Below the pieces are notes generated by a model, which ran no database searches, was not told where the DNA came from, and was given only the letters and a program-made list of their open reading frames with translations. Both the position numbers and the translations under genes were made by a program. A stretch of DNA of 64,000 nt, from contig NZ_JANGCE010000016.1 in NCBI RefSeq assembly GCF_024462775.1, forward strand, positions 1 through 64,000. Direction: 5' to 3'. The DNA comes from Butyricicoccus faecihominis. Lineage in GTDB: Bacteria > Bacillota > Clostridia > Oscillospirales > Butyricicoccaceae. Within the stretch, counting starts at the first letter, position 1. Each line of letters starts with the position of its first letter. Below, one piece after another: positions 50,481 to 58,999 of the stretch.

Positions 50481-50872
50481 TATTGTTCCTTTAGCTTATC
50501 AACAATGCATTCTAATTCTTGCACAAGAGCCTTGATATCATTATCTTCCGACTTATTTACCATTGCAACCGCAACTTTAGCAAGCGCCTTCTGATCTCTA
50601 ATTCCTAACGAATACATCACACGTGCAGCATATTCTTCTTTTGATAAAATGGGAGTAAATGCTCTAGCATATTGCTTACCTGAGCTAACAAGTCCGTCGA
50701 CTTTAATGATTTTTTTAGCTAATAAGGATTTTAGTAATTTGTGAATATAGCTATCATTGAATTCATCTGTCATTTCTGCGACTTGCATGCTTGTTAATGA
50801 TTTTTCAGCTGACCAGAATAATTCCATCAAACTTTCTTCACCTTTGGTTAACAACTCAGTTTTCTTTCGCAC
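50480..50872 (-). CDS. BlaI/MecI-type transcriptional repressor
   Basis: 130 residues with the winged helix (LTKGEESLMELFWSAEKSLTSMQVAEMTD, IHKLLKSLLAKKIIKVDG) and C-terminal dimerisation helices. The usual proteolysis site region (about residues 100-105) cannot be assigned with confidence. It is first of a three-gene operon with the M56 sensor and the small secreted protein, and has a dyad at its own promoter. Confidence 0.9.
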   Translation of the reverse strand: MRKKTELLTKGEESLMELFWSAEKSLTSMQVAEMTDEFNDSYIHKLLKSLLAKKIIKVDGLVSSGKQYARAFTPILSKEEYAARVMYSLGIRDQKALAKVAVAMVNKSEDNDIKALVQELECIVDKLKEQ

Positions 50873-50891
50873 AGTATTTCACCTCTTTGGA

Positions 50892-50918
50892 ATCTAATAT
50901 AGTAATTATATATTAAAT
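50892..50918 (-). promoter_or_regulatory. Candidate BlaI-type operator of the blaI-like operon
   Basis: ATCTAATATAG-TAATT-ATATATTAAAT is a 27-bp dyad, with one mismatch between the arms at the ends, 20 bp upstream of the repressor start. It matches the SH3-gene dyad in length and left arm, which supports autoregulation. Confidence 0.72.
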
Positions 50919-51082
50919 GCAATAAAAGATCAACTGTTTTCTTAAATGCCTATTACATGCTATATTTTCGGGTTATGACATGCTACTCATTTCCCGTTTT
51001 TATAAATTGGTTTTCAGTTTGAGGATCTAGTGAAGGATGCGCATGAAAAAGGTATTTTTTGCATCCATAGTTTGGGGTACGC

Positions 51083-51496
51083 TTACCGTGCTTCCTTCTC
51101 CCGGAACGCGAAAAAACGCTGGCCGAGGTAGTTGAAGCCGGTGAACAGGCACATGCCCACGAACATGGAAACATTATCGCGCACGGCGGTGCCGGCCCCG
51201 GCGAGCAGGTACAGGGTAAGCGGCTTGGCAATGCCATAGGCGAGCACATAGCAGACCGCGATATTGAGCGCAAAGCGCACAACCTGAGACACGCTGTTTT
51301 CCCGGTTGCCAAAGGTAAAATACTTATTGAGGAAAAAGCTTAAAATACTGGTCAGGATATAATTGGCGGCGGAAGAGACCCAGTAGGAGCAGTGCGCCAG
51401 ATTATAAAGCCCAAACATGATTGCCGTGCCGACCAGCGTATTGACCACGCCGACGAGCAGGAATTTCAAAAGCTTTTTGTCGATCAGTTTGTTCAT
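51083..51496 (-). CDS. GtrA-family membrane protein
   Basis: 137 residues with four membrane helices and the GtrA signature start (KFLLVGVVNTLVGTAIMFGLYNL) and FLNKYFTFG in the middle loop. GtrA-type proteins are thought to help move lipid-linked sugars across the membrane. The ATG overlaps the stop of the GT2 gene by four bases, forming a three-gene unit. Confidence 0.88.
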   Translation of the reverse strand: MNKLIDKKLLKFLLVGVVNTLVGTAIMFGLYNLAHCSYWVSSAANYILTSILSFFLNKYFTFGNRENSVSQVVRFALNIAVCYVLAYGIAKPLTLYLLAGAGTAVRDNVSMFVGMCLFTGFNYLGQRFFAFREKEAR

Positions 51497-52443
51497 TTCA
51501 CGCCCTCTTCTGTTTCACGCACCAGATAGACCGGACGCTTTTTGGTTTCCAAATAGGTTTTTGCCAGATATTGTCCCAGAATGCCCATGCAGAAAAGCTG
51601 AATGCCGCCCAAAAACAGGATAATGCAAATCATGCTGGGCCAGCCGCCCACCGGGTCGCCCCAAAGCATCGTGCGGATGACGATGAACACAATGAGCACG
51701 AACGCGATCAAGCACATCAGAAAGCCCGCGACCGAGGCAATGGCCAACGGAGCGGTGGAAAAAGCGATGATCCCTTCCAGCGAATAAAGAAACAGCTTCC
51801 AGAACGACCACTTGGTTTCGCCCGCCACACGTTCGACATTGACAAAGGGGATCCACTTGGTTTTAAAACCCACCCAGCCGAATATTCCCTTGGAAAAGCG
51901 GTTGTATTCGCGCATGGAGAGGATCGCGTCCACCACGGTGCGGCGCATCATCCGGTAATCGCGCGCGCCGTCCACAATGTCCGCGTCAGAGATCTTATTG
52001 ATGAGCTTATAAAACCGACGCGCGAAAAACGAGCGGATAGGCGGCTCGCCCTTGCGGGTGGTGCGCCGGGTGGCGGCGCAGTCGTACCCTTCCTCGCGCA
52101 CCGCTTTTAGCAGGGCGGGCAGCAGGGCGGGCGGGTCTTGCAGATCGGCGTCCATCAGGGCGACATAGTCGCCCTTTGCCGCTTCCAAACCGGCCAGCAT
52201 GCCCGCTTCCTTGCCGAAGTTGCGTGAAAAAGAAACGAAGCGCACGCGCGAATCCTGCGCCGCGAGCGCACGAAGGATGGATAGGGTATCGTCCTTCGAG
52301 CCGTCGTCGATAAAGACGAATTCAAAATCAGCCTCGCTCATATCATGGGTGACGCGGCTGGTTTCCTGATAAAAAAGCGGCAGCGCGTCCTGCTCGTTAT
52401 AACAGGGGACGACAAGCGAGATCAAGGGCTTTTTTTCATCCAT
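51493..52443 (-). CDS. Family 2 glycosyltransferase, polyprenyl-phosphate sugar type
   Basis: 316 residues: GT2 domain (about 1-225) with LVVPCYNEQDALP at the N-terminus, the DADLQD DxD-type motif (about residue 98) and FSRNFGKEAGMLAGL; then two membrane helices (about 232-258 and 268-292). This is the GtrB/DPM1-like layout that transfers a sugar from UDP- or GDP-donor to undecaprenyl phosphate on the inner face. It overlaps the GT-C gene by eight bases. Confidence 0.92.
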   Translation of the reverse strand: MDEKKPLISLVVPCYNEQDALPLFYQETSRVTHDMSEADFEFVFIDDGSKDDTLSILRALAAQDSRVRFVSFSRNFGKEAGMLAGLEAAKGDYVALMDADLQDPPALLPALLKAVREEGYDCAATRRTTRKGEPPIRSFFARRFYKLINKISDADIVDGARDYRMMRRTVVDAILSMREYNRFSKGIFGWVGFKTKWIPFVNVERVAGETKWSFWKLFLYSLEGIIAFSTAPLAIASVAGFLMCLIAFVLIVFIVIRTMLWGDPVGGWPSMICIILFLGGIQLFCMGILGQYLAKTYLETKKRPVYLVRETEEGVK

Positions 52444-53824
52444 GTTTTTTCACACCTTTCATGAGTGCGTCCAGACCGCCCGCCGCCGCGAGGAAGAGAA
52501 ACAACTGCGGCAGATACGCGTAGCGCGGCTGGATCTCGACCAGCAACAGCGCCGAAAACGCGGCGAAAACGATAAAATAGGGTAAAAGCTCGTCCGCCGA
52601 GCGCCGCCCCCGGCGCAGCAGACCGATAAGCGACAGGGTGAAGGCGAGATAAAACAGCGCCCGATCCGCCTGCCGGGTCAAGATCGCCGCCGGATGCTGA
52701 TACCATGTGAGCTGCGGCTGGGTGAGAAACGGCCCAAGCATCCAAACCAGACCGTCGCCTACCCAAAGGCGATTGATCTTATGATAGACAAGCTTGATCA
52801 GCGTTTTGGGCGAAGCGGTGAGCCGGTCGTAGATCAACTGCTTTTCCAGCCGCTCGGTTTCCTCGGTGGGTGCGCCTTCCTGCATCGTGCCTTCGAGCAG
52901 GGCCCAGTCGCTGTCGGAATAGGCGCCGTCTGTTTCCGGGTTGAGACCCGTTACCACCTTCCATAGGGGATTGCCGTTGTGCAGGCCATTGCGGTTGAGC
53001 CCGCTTTCACGGATCGCGGCGTCAGCCGCCGCGTGCGCCGCGCCATAAACGGCCAGCAGCGCGAGCATGCCGCAAAGGATTTGTTTGGTCAGTTCCGCAC
53101 GGTTTCGCGTGAGCAGCCGAAACACCGCCCAAGCAAGCACCGCGACAAGCAGGATCATGCCTTCCGGCCGGAGCAGATTGCCGCATTGCAGCGCGAGCCC
53201 GGCGAGCGGGTAGCGCCAAAAGCCAAGGCGCGTGCAGTCCCGCCCGGTCAGCAGCCAAGCGGCAAGCACAAGGAAAAAGGCGGATGCGATTTGGTTGGTC
53301 AGTACGGTGGGCAGCAGCAGCGCGCCGGGAAACAGCGTGAGCAGCAGGGCCGCCGCGCGCGCCGCTTCCGCGCGCACCCGATCGAGCGCCAGCCGGTAGA
53401 GGAATACCACGGTACCGGCGGAAAGCACACAGTTGACCAGCTTGATACACATTGGATCGTTCCACAGGCGCAGAAAAAGGGACTGCCACGCGACAAAGCC
53501 GCTTTGATACGCCCACATGGAAAAATACGGCTGGGTCTGGAACGAAAAATCGCCCGCCGCCGCCTGCGATGCGGCGGCGTAGAGCGCTGAAAAATCCGAT
53601 TCGATCGGCGGGCGCAGCAGCAGCACGATGCAAACGCGAAGCAGAACGCCGCCGCCAAGCAAAAACAGCGTAAAATGCGGGATCTCCCATTTGCGGCAGG
53701 CATAGAAAAGCCCAACAGCCGCCGCCAACGCGAGCACCGCGCCGTTTTGCAGAATAATGGACGCCGCCGCCAGCGTAAACAGCACGAGAAATAGCCGCCT
53801 GAGCGTTTTTTCTGTCTTTTCCAT
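52436..53824 (-). CDS. Polytopic mannosyltransferase-like GT-C protein
   Basis: 462 residues with about ten to eleven membrane helices. External loop 1 has PPIESDFSALYAAA, with the E-x-D acidic pair expected at a GT-C active site. With the GT2 and GtrA genes it forms a three-step module: charge the lipid carrier, flip it, transfer the sugar outside. The acceptor (teichoic acid, S-layer or wall glycan) is unknown. The internal ATG is chosen after GGAGGGGAGG; the first 16 codons of the open frame are not membrane-like. Confidence 0.82.
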   Translation of the reverse strand: MEKTEKTLRRLFLVLFTLAAASIILQNGAVLALAAAVGLFYACRKWEIPHFTLFLLGGGVLLRVCIVLLLRPPIESDFSALYAAASQAAAGDFSFQTQPYFSMWAYQSGFVAWQSLFLRLWNDPMCIKLVNCVLSAGTVVFLYRLALDRVRAEAARAAALLLTLFPGALLLPTVLTNQIASAFFLVLAAWLLTGRDCTRLGFWRYPLAGLALQCGNLLRPEGMILLVAVLAWAVFRLLTRNRAELTKQILCGMLALLAVYGAAHAAADAAIRESGLNRNGLHNGNPLWKVVTGLNPETDGAYSDSDWALLEGTMQEGAPTEETERLEKQLIYDRLTASPKTLIKLVYHKINRLWVGDGLVWMLGPFLTQPQLTWYQHPAAILTRQADRALFYLAFTLSLIGLLRRGRRSADELLPYFIVFAAFSALLLVEIQPRYAYLPQLFLFLAAAGGLDALMKGVKKHG

Positions 53825-53954
53825 GCGGCCCGCCTCCCCTCCATCGGCCTGATAGTCAATATATTCTAGCACAGTATTCTGGTAAAGTAAAGCCGGGCAA
53901 AGTCCTTAAAAGGGCGCTGCATGTGTCACCATTGTTACACTTTTTGCAATTCTA

Positions 53955-53983
53955 TTGTAGCCGGACGGGCGAAAGGATATAAT
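53955..53983 (+). promoter_or_regulatory. Promoter of the WG/SLH protein gene
   Basis: TTGTAG, 17 bp and a perfect TATAAT, about 50 bp before the start codon. Confidence 0.65.
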
Positions 53984-54033
53984 TTTGATATACATACAAG
54001 ATATACAATATTGACCCAAGGATGGATACGGAA

Positions 54034-56313
54034 ATGTTGAAGAAATTAGTTGCCGCCTGCGCGGCAATGCTGACGATGGTCGTTTGCGCGTCGGCCGCGG
54101 GGTCGGTCTTTCCCGCCGCCCGCACGGATATGGACGGCGTTACGCGTTACGGCTATCTGGACGAAGCCGGGCAAACGGTGCTGCCCTTTGCCTACAACGC
54201 GGCGGGGGATTTCGCGGAATGCGGCCTAGCCGCCGTAGAGGACAACAAATGGCAGACCGCGCTGATCGACCGCACGGGCCGTCTGGTCGTGCCCTACACC
54301 GCGTCGCCGGTATCGGTGGAGTTTTCGGCGGACGCCGCCGCCTACCGTTATAGCGACCGCAGCGTCTATTACACCGTGGAGGGCAAGGAGATCGGCACCT
54401 ATGTAGGCGCGGAGGGCTTCTTTGCCGACGGCCTATTAAAATGCAAGAGCCCGGCTTCCGGCCTTTACCGTTATGTGAAGGAAGATGGGGAAGAAGCGTT
54501 TGAGGGCGCTTACAAGAAGGCGGGCGTCTTTTCAGAGGGCCGCGCGCTGGTGCAAACAGAGGACAACGCCTATATCGTGATCGACACGACCGGCGCGGAG
54601 ATCGCCCGCCTGCCCGCCGAGATCATGCCGACCTATATGTCGATCTACGGAACCGATACGATCGTGGTATCCGGCGGCACAACATACGCGCTCTACTCGC
54701 TTTCCAAAGGATATTTGACCGATTTCCTGTACGCTGAAATTTCCGAGTTTCACGAGGGCGCGGCCATGGTGCGCCAGATCAACCGCTGGGGCATGATCGA
54801 CGTGAACGGCAAGCTCAAGACTGAGCCCACCTATTACTACCTATCCTATATGGGCGAGGGCCTGTACGCCGCCCGCAGTCAGGACGGCTCCGCCGCCGCG
54901 GTGGACGCGGACGGCAATGTGGCGTACCGCACCGCGTCCTATGTGGGCGGGTTCAAGGAACTGCGCTACGGCTTATCGTGGCACGGTATGGCGGATGGCG
55001 GCCTGATCTTTTTCCGTAAAAGCGGCGGCTACTTTGCAAGCCTGAAAAACGCGGAGGACCCGCTTTTGCTTTCCGACAAGGTCGTCCGCGTAACGCAGGA
55101 CGGCGAAGTGCGCTACATCAATTTGGAGACCGAGCAAGTGCTGTTTACACCGCCCACCTCGTTTGAACTGGGGCAGGGTTTGGTGGCCAAGACCGTGCAC
55201 TATGAGAAATTCATGGGCTATCAGGCGGACGGCAGCGAGCACGGCTGGAATGTTTCCTTCCCGGAAATAGACGGCCTGCCCGATGCGGCTATGCAGAAAA
55301 AGATTAACACCGCCATACGCGATTTCTTCCTCAAGGGCCCTTCGGTGACGGCGGAATATGACGCGCTGGAAGGCACCTACGGCGTTTCGCTGGAAGGAAC
55401 CGTGCTGGTCGTTTCGGCCAACTGCGTCAGCGGCAAGGGCGAAGGCTCCTCGATCTGGAACAACTCCCTTGCGTTTGACCTGAACACCGGCGAGCAGTAC
55501 AAAATTTCCGACTTGCTGATCGGTGATTATAGCGACATGGTGCGCGATCTGCTGCCGGATGATCACCCGATCTACCTATACAGCTATCCGCGAATGAGCG
55601 CCAAGGGCGTGACCTACTATTATAATGAATACCAAAGCGACACGCGCCGCGCTTACACGGAAACCTACTTGCTTACCTTTGAACAGCTTGCGGACGTGGT
55701 CGACCGCGAGGGCGAATGCTGGATGGCCCTGCAAACGCCTTACCGCCGGCCGGATCAGCCGCGCTTCTCCGACGTGCCAAAGACCCACTGGGCATCCGCT
55801 GTTGTGGACGAGGTGGTGGACCGCGGCCTGATGCAGGGCGCGAACGGAACGTTCAAGCCGGATCAGCCGCTCACTTACGCGGAGATGTGCGCGACGGTCG
55901 TGCGGCTGGAGAAGTTGGAAGCGCCGAAGGAACTGCTGCCCACGCTGAAAGCCGATGCGTGGTATGCGGACGAAGTGACCGCGGTATCGAACGCGGGCCT
56001 GCTTACTGGACTGGAAGAGGGCTTTACGCCGGACGCTTCGGTTACCCGGGCGGACGCGATGCAGATGTTTGCAAACCTGCTGCTCAAAAGAGAAATTAAG
56101 GCGCCCGAGGCGAACGAGGTCGATGCGATTCTCACGCCGTTTACGGACGCGGCCGACCTTTCCGCGGAGCGCCGCGCGGCTGCCGCGCTCTGTGTCCGGG
56201 AGGAGCTGATCGCGGGTTCCGGCGGCAAGCTGACGCCGAACGCCGTGCTCACCCGCGCCGAGTTCGCCAAGCTGTTGCTGGGGACCGCGGATAAAGGGCA
56301 AACCACTGAATAA
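54034..56313 (+). CDS. Surface protein with WG repeats, DUF3298-like domain and SLH modules
   Basis: 759 residues. A signal peptide (KKLVAACAAMLTMVVCASAAG) is followed by WG/KWG-type repeats (about 30-330: YGYLDEAGQTVLPFAYNAAGDF, ALIDRTGRLVVPY, WGMIDVNGKLKTEPTYYYLSYMGEGLYAA). A RsiV/DUF3298-like domain follows (about 400-560, WNVSFPEIDGLPDAAMQKKINTAIR and VVSANCVSGKGEGSS), then three SLH modules (about 575-750). SLH modules anchor it to the wall. The start is uncertain: an ATG four codons earlier directly follows AAGG. The outward domains suggest a sensor or ligand-binding role. Confidence 0.87.
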   Translation: MLKKLVAACAAMLTMVVCASAAGSVFPAARTDMDGVTRYGYLDEAGQTVLPFAYNAAGDFAECGLAAVEDNKWQTALIDRTGRLVVPYTASPVSVEFSADAAAYRYSDRSVYYTVEGKEIGTYVGAEGFFADGLLKCKSPASGLYRYVKEDGEEAFEGAYKKAGVFSEGRALVQTEDNAYIVIDTTGAEIARLPAEIMPTYMSIYGTDTIVVSGGTTYALYSLSKGYLTDFLYAEISEFHEGAAMVRQINRWGMIDVNGKLKTEPTYYYLSYMGEGLYAARSQDGSAAAVDADGNVAYRTASYVGGFKELRYGLSWHGMADGGLIFFRKSGGYFASLKNAEDPLLLSDKVVRVTQDGEVRYINLETEQVLFTPPTSFELGQGLVAKTVHYEKFMGYQADGSEHGWNVSFPEIDGLPDAAMQKKINTAIRDFFLKGPSVTAEYDALEGTYGVSLEGTVLVVSANCVSGKGEGSSIWNNSLAFDLNTGEQYKISDLLIGDYSDMVRDLLPDDHPIYLYSYPRMSAKGVTYYYNEYQSDTRRAYTETYLLTFEQLADVVDREGECWMALQTPYRRPDQPRFSDVPKTHWASAVVDEVVDRGLMQGANGTFKPDQPLTYAEMCATVVRLEKLEAPKELLPTLKADAWYADEVTAVSNAGLLTGLEEGFTPDASVTRADAMQMFANLLLKREIKAPEANEVDAILTPFTDAADLSAERRAAAALCVREELIAGSGGKLTPNAVLTRAEFAKLLLGTADKGQTTE

Positions 56314-56337
56314 GCACAAATCACTTTTCACTACAAT

Positions 56338-56375
56338 GCCGGAGCCGCTGAAGCGTAACGTTTCAGCGGCTCCGG
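56338..56375. terminator. Bidirectional terminator
   Basis: GCCGGAGCCGCTGAA pairs with TTCAGCGGCTCCGGT around an 8-nt loop between the convergent WG/SLH and PAP2 genes; TATTTATT follows on the plus strand. Confidence 0.88.
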
Positions 56376-56378
56376 TAT

Positions 56379-57065
56379 TTATTCTTGCGGATCGGTTGGG
56401 GTATCCGCGCGTTCCTCTATGTATTGCAGCGCGGCGCGGTAGAGCGCGAGCAAGGCGACCGAGAGCAGAACGCCCGCCGCAATATCGGTAAACCAGTGCA
56501 CGCCGGACAGCAGCCTGCCCACGACCGTTATGACGATCACCAACGCGGAAACGGTCTCCGCGGCCAAGAGCCATCCTTTCCTGTTGCGCAGAACATGCTG
56601 GAATTGCAGCATGGCCGCGCCCATCAAACAAACGACGACCATGGTGTGGGAGGATGGATAAGAAGCCTCAAGCGCTTGCGACAGCAGGACCGGCCGGTAA
56701 TTGACGACGCAAAGCTCAAAAAACACATAGAACGCCAGCACGGCAACATAAAACGCGCCGAGCAGCAAAATGCGGGGATCGACTTTTTTGATGCTTTTGC
56801 GCCGGATGAGCTGCGCCAGCCCGCCTATCGCAAAGCCAAGCGCGGTGGCGATGGCCGCGATACCCAGATAGTCGGTCGCGTCATACCACAGTCGGTTCAC
56901 ACCGAAAAACGTAAACACGGCTTGATTGACTGTGGCAAGCCCTACCGTGGACTGCTGCGGGCCGATTGGCTGTACGTCGACCGTGGCGACGATCACGGTA
57001 AATAGGGCGAAGCACAAAAATAGTACGCTGGCAAGGATGAAATATTTTGTAGATCTCTTTTGCAT
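56379..57065 (-). CDS. PAP2-family membrane phosphatase
   Basis: 228 residues with six membrane helices. The acid-phosphatase motifs are reduced but present: NYRPVL (motif 1), YPSSHTMVVV (motif 2, PSGH-like) and RLLSGVHWFTDIAAGVLL (motif 3, SR/SG-x-x-H-x-x-x-D). Such enzymes recycle undecaprenyl pyrophosphate or dephosphorylate lipids on the outer face of the membrane. The C-terminal tail is short and charged. Confidence 0.88.
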   Translation of the reverse strand: MQKRSTKYFILASVLFLCFALFTVIVATVDVQPIGPQQSTVGLATVNQAVFTFFGVNRLWYDATDYLGIAAIATALGFAIGGLAQLIRRKSIKKVDPRILLLGAFYVAVLAFYVFFELCVVNYRPVLLSQALEASYPSSHTMVVVCLMGAAMLQFQHVLRNRKGWLLAAETVSALVIVITVVGRLLSGVHWFTDIAAGVLLSVALLALYRAALQYIEERADTPTDPQE

Positions 57066-57170
57066 AATGGATATTCCTTTCTTTTAGCGGCATGAAACGA
57101 CTTGCAAGTACTGCTCCCATTATGGTGGCACGGCAGGGGAAAAGGCAAGAAACGTGCCGTCACAATCCTC

Positions 57171-57205
57171 AAAAGGCCCTGACACGTTTTGTGTCAGGGC
57201 CTTTT
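57171..57205 (-). terminator. Intrinsic terminator after the XRE regulator gene
   Basis: AAAAGGCCCTGACAC and GTGTCAGGGCCTTTT form a 15-bp stem around GTTTT, ten bases after the stop. Confidence 0.92.
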
Positions 57206-57214
57206 GACAGGAAT

Positions 57215-57835
57215 TCAGGATAATTTGATTTGGGTTTGCTTCCACAATATCCATGCCTTTGCGGCAAAAAACGCGAACAGCAGAAGGGTGACATAGGGTT
57301 CCCGGGTCGCGGCAAAAAGACAGATGGCCACGGCGTGAAAAACGATGGAGCATTTGGCCGCGCGCCCCCGCCAAACGGGCCGGTCCCAATAGGCAAAGGC
57401 CAACTGCGCCAGCCCAAGGCCGATCAGGATGAAAAAGACGGCCCAATAAGTGACCAGAAATGTGCCCGTGGTTCCGGTGAAGGAAAGCAGATTGACGGCG
57501 TAAATATAGCCGCCGTACGGCTTGCCGTAGAGCGGCAGAAAAATAAAGCAAAGCGCCATGATGTCGAATATGCCTCGGATCAAGCCATATACTTTTTCAA
57601 GGTTCGATCGGTTTTCACGAACGGCAAGTGTGATTAGCTCGTCGCCCGAAAGCAGCTCGTCGATGGTAACGGAGAACAGCTTGGAGATGCACTTGAGCGA
57701 TTCGATATTCGGGCAGCCCTTTCCGCTTTCCCATTTGGAGACAGCCGTGCGGGAAACATAGAGCTGCTCGGCGAGCTGTTCCTGCGTCAAGCCTCGCTGC
57801 TTTCTAAGCTGTTGCAGCTTTTCGTTAAACTCCAT
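57215..57835 (-). CDS. XRE-family regulator with membrane domain
   Basis: 206 residues: a Cro/C1-type helix-turn-helix at residues 5-62 (LQQLRKQRGLTQEQLAEQLYVSRTAVSKWESGKGCPN) and, from about residue 83, four hydrophobic helices. HTH fused to membrane helices is common in clostridial regulators that sense membrane or envelope cues. It is 12 bp after the MBL hydrolase gene and probably in its operon. Confidence 0.9.
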   Translation of the reverse strand: MEFNEKLQQLRKQRGLTQEQLAEQLYVSRTAVSKWESGKGCPNIESLKCISKLFSVTIDELLSGDELITLAVRENRSNLEKVYGLIRGIFDIMALCFIFLPLYGKPYGGYIYAVNLLSFTGTTGTFLVTYWAVFFILIGLGLAQLAFAYWDRPVWRGRAAKCSIVFHAVAICLFAATREPYVTLLLFAFFAAKAWILWKQTQIKLS

Positions 57836-57847
57836 TGCAACGACTCC

Positions 57848-58729
57848 TTACGCGGATGCATGCCATAACAGCATATTGCTTTGGAACGAGGCGGAGAGCC
57901 GTCCGCTGTCCTTCAGCCACGTGAGGAAGGAGCGCACGGTGCTGCCCACGAGCGCGTACTGTTCAAAATTCATGGTGAGACCGTAGTGCGCAAACGCCTG
58001 CTGCAAAATTTCTTCAAAGCAGAGCGGCGTGCCGCAGATCGATCGCAGCGTCTCGCCGATCTCCAGCACCTTGGCGCGGTTGTAGCGGACAAGCTCCCTG
58101 ACATCGCTGGTCGCCTCCGCGTGGGCGGGCACGAATAGAGGGGCCTCCAGCGCTTCCACTTGGTCGAGCGTTTGCAGATAGGCGGCCACGTCGTAAATAA
58201 ACGGGACGCCGTATTTGTCCAGCGTGTCGCGGCCGCTGATGCAATCCGCCAGAAAGACCGTGCCGTCCGGCGTGCGAAAACCGACCATGTCAAAGAAATG
58301 ACCGGGAAGGGGAAGGGTCTCGAAGCCCTGCGGCAGATGGGCTTCCGCAAGATCGGTCACGTCGCTTTCCTGTGCAAGCAGGAACTTATGGCGCAGCTCC
58401 TTGCAGGGAAAGCCGCCGTACAGAAAGGATGGTTCGAGAATGGGGAATCGGGTAAAGGCCGCTTCGATACCCGGCGCGTAAACGTTGCAATGCGTCTGCG
58501 CCTGCAAATAATGGTTGCCGCCGATGTGATCGGCATTGGAGTGTGTATTGAGTATGGCCTGCAAGCGCCAGCCCTGCCGTTCCATGATTTGGCGCACCTT
58601 GCGCCCGGCGTCCTTATCGCTGCCGCTGTCGATCAAATAGACCGCGTCCGGATCGGCCGCGTAAACGCCGATCTTGGCGGGGCAGTTGATATAGTAGCTA
58701 TGCGCGCCGGCCTGTATCAGTTCATACAT
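57848..58729 (-). CDS. MBL-fold metallo-hydrolase
   Basis: 293 residues. The metallo-beta-lactamase fold is seen in the first 200, with THSNADHIGGN (about residue 65), PGHFFDMVGF, DCISG and PAHAEATSDV at the metal-ligand positions. The first motif is HSNADH where most family members have HxHxDH, so the second His is Asn. This is found in a Firmicute subfamily and does not itself show loss of activity. The start MYELIQ follows GAGGAAG; the 28 earlier codons do not align with the family. Confidence 0.87.
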   Translation of the reverse strand: MYELIQAGAHSYYINCPAKIGVYAADPDAVYLIDSGSDKDAGRKVRQIMERQGWRLQAILNTHSNADHIGGNHYLQAQTHCNVYAPGIEAAFTRFPILEPSFLYGGFPCKELRHKFLLAQESDVTDLAEAHLPQGFETLPLPGHFFDMVGFRTPDGTVFLADCISGRDTLDKYGVPFIYDVAAYLQTLDQVEALEAPLFVPAHAEATSDVRELVRYNRAKVLEIGETLRSICGTPLCFEEILQQAFAHYGLTMNFEQYALVGSTVRSFLTWLKDSGRLSASFQSNMLLWHASA

Positions 58730-58952
58730 GATTGCTTCCTCGCTTTCGATGGAGAGATAGGGATATTGTACACCCGGAGCGGCGCTCTGTCGAGTGCGCA
58801 CGCTTTTTCGCAAACAATTTACATTTAGTAATGGAAATACAAGATGTTATATTTTGTCCGAAAATGTGTGGGAATGTGAGATATAGCGCTGAAAATAGCA
58901 GATATACGTCGAAAAAGGCGAATCGTGCGGTCGATTTTTCTTTACATTATGG

Positions 58953-58975
58953 TATAAAATGGTAATCTATTACCA
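58953..58975 (+). promoter_or_regulatory. noc promoter with overlapping dyad
   Basis: An extended -10 box TGGTATAAA (TATAAA at 58953-58958) is followed by TGGTAA-TCTA-TTACCA (58960-58975), a perfect 6-bp dyad over the predicted start of transcription. This may be an operator. No clear -35 box is present, consistent with an extended -10 promoter. Confidence 0.45.
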
Positions 58976-58999
58976 GAAGGAAATATAGGAGGGAATTAC

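Noticed and set aside
49296-50872. Beta-lactam resistance regulon
   Set aside because: The sensor lacks the penicillin-binding domain and no beta-lactamase or PBP2a-type gene is present.
57848-58729. Inactive metallo-hydrolase because of HSNADH
   Set aside because: The Asn occurs in a recognised subfamily and the other metal ligands are present, so loss of function is not supported.
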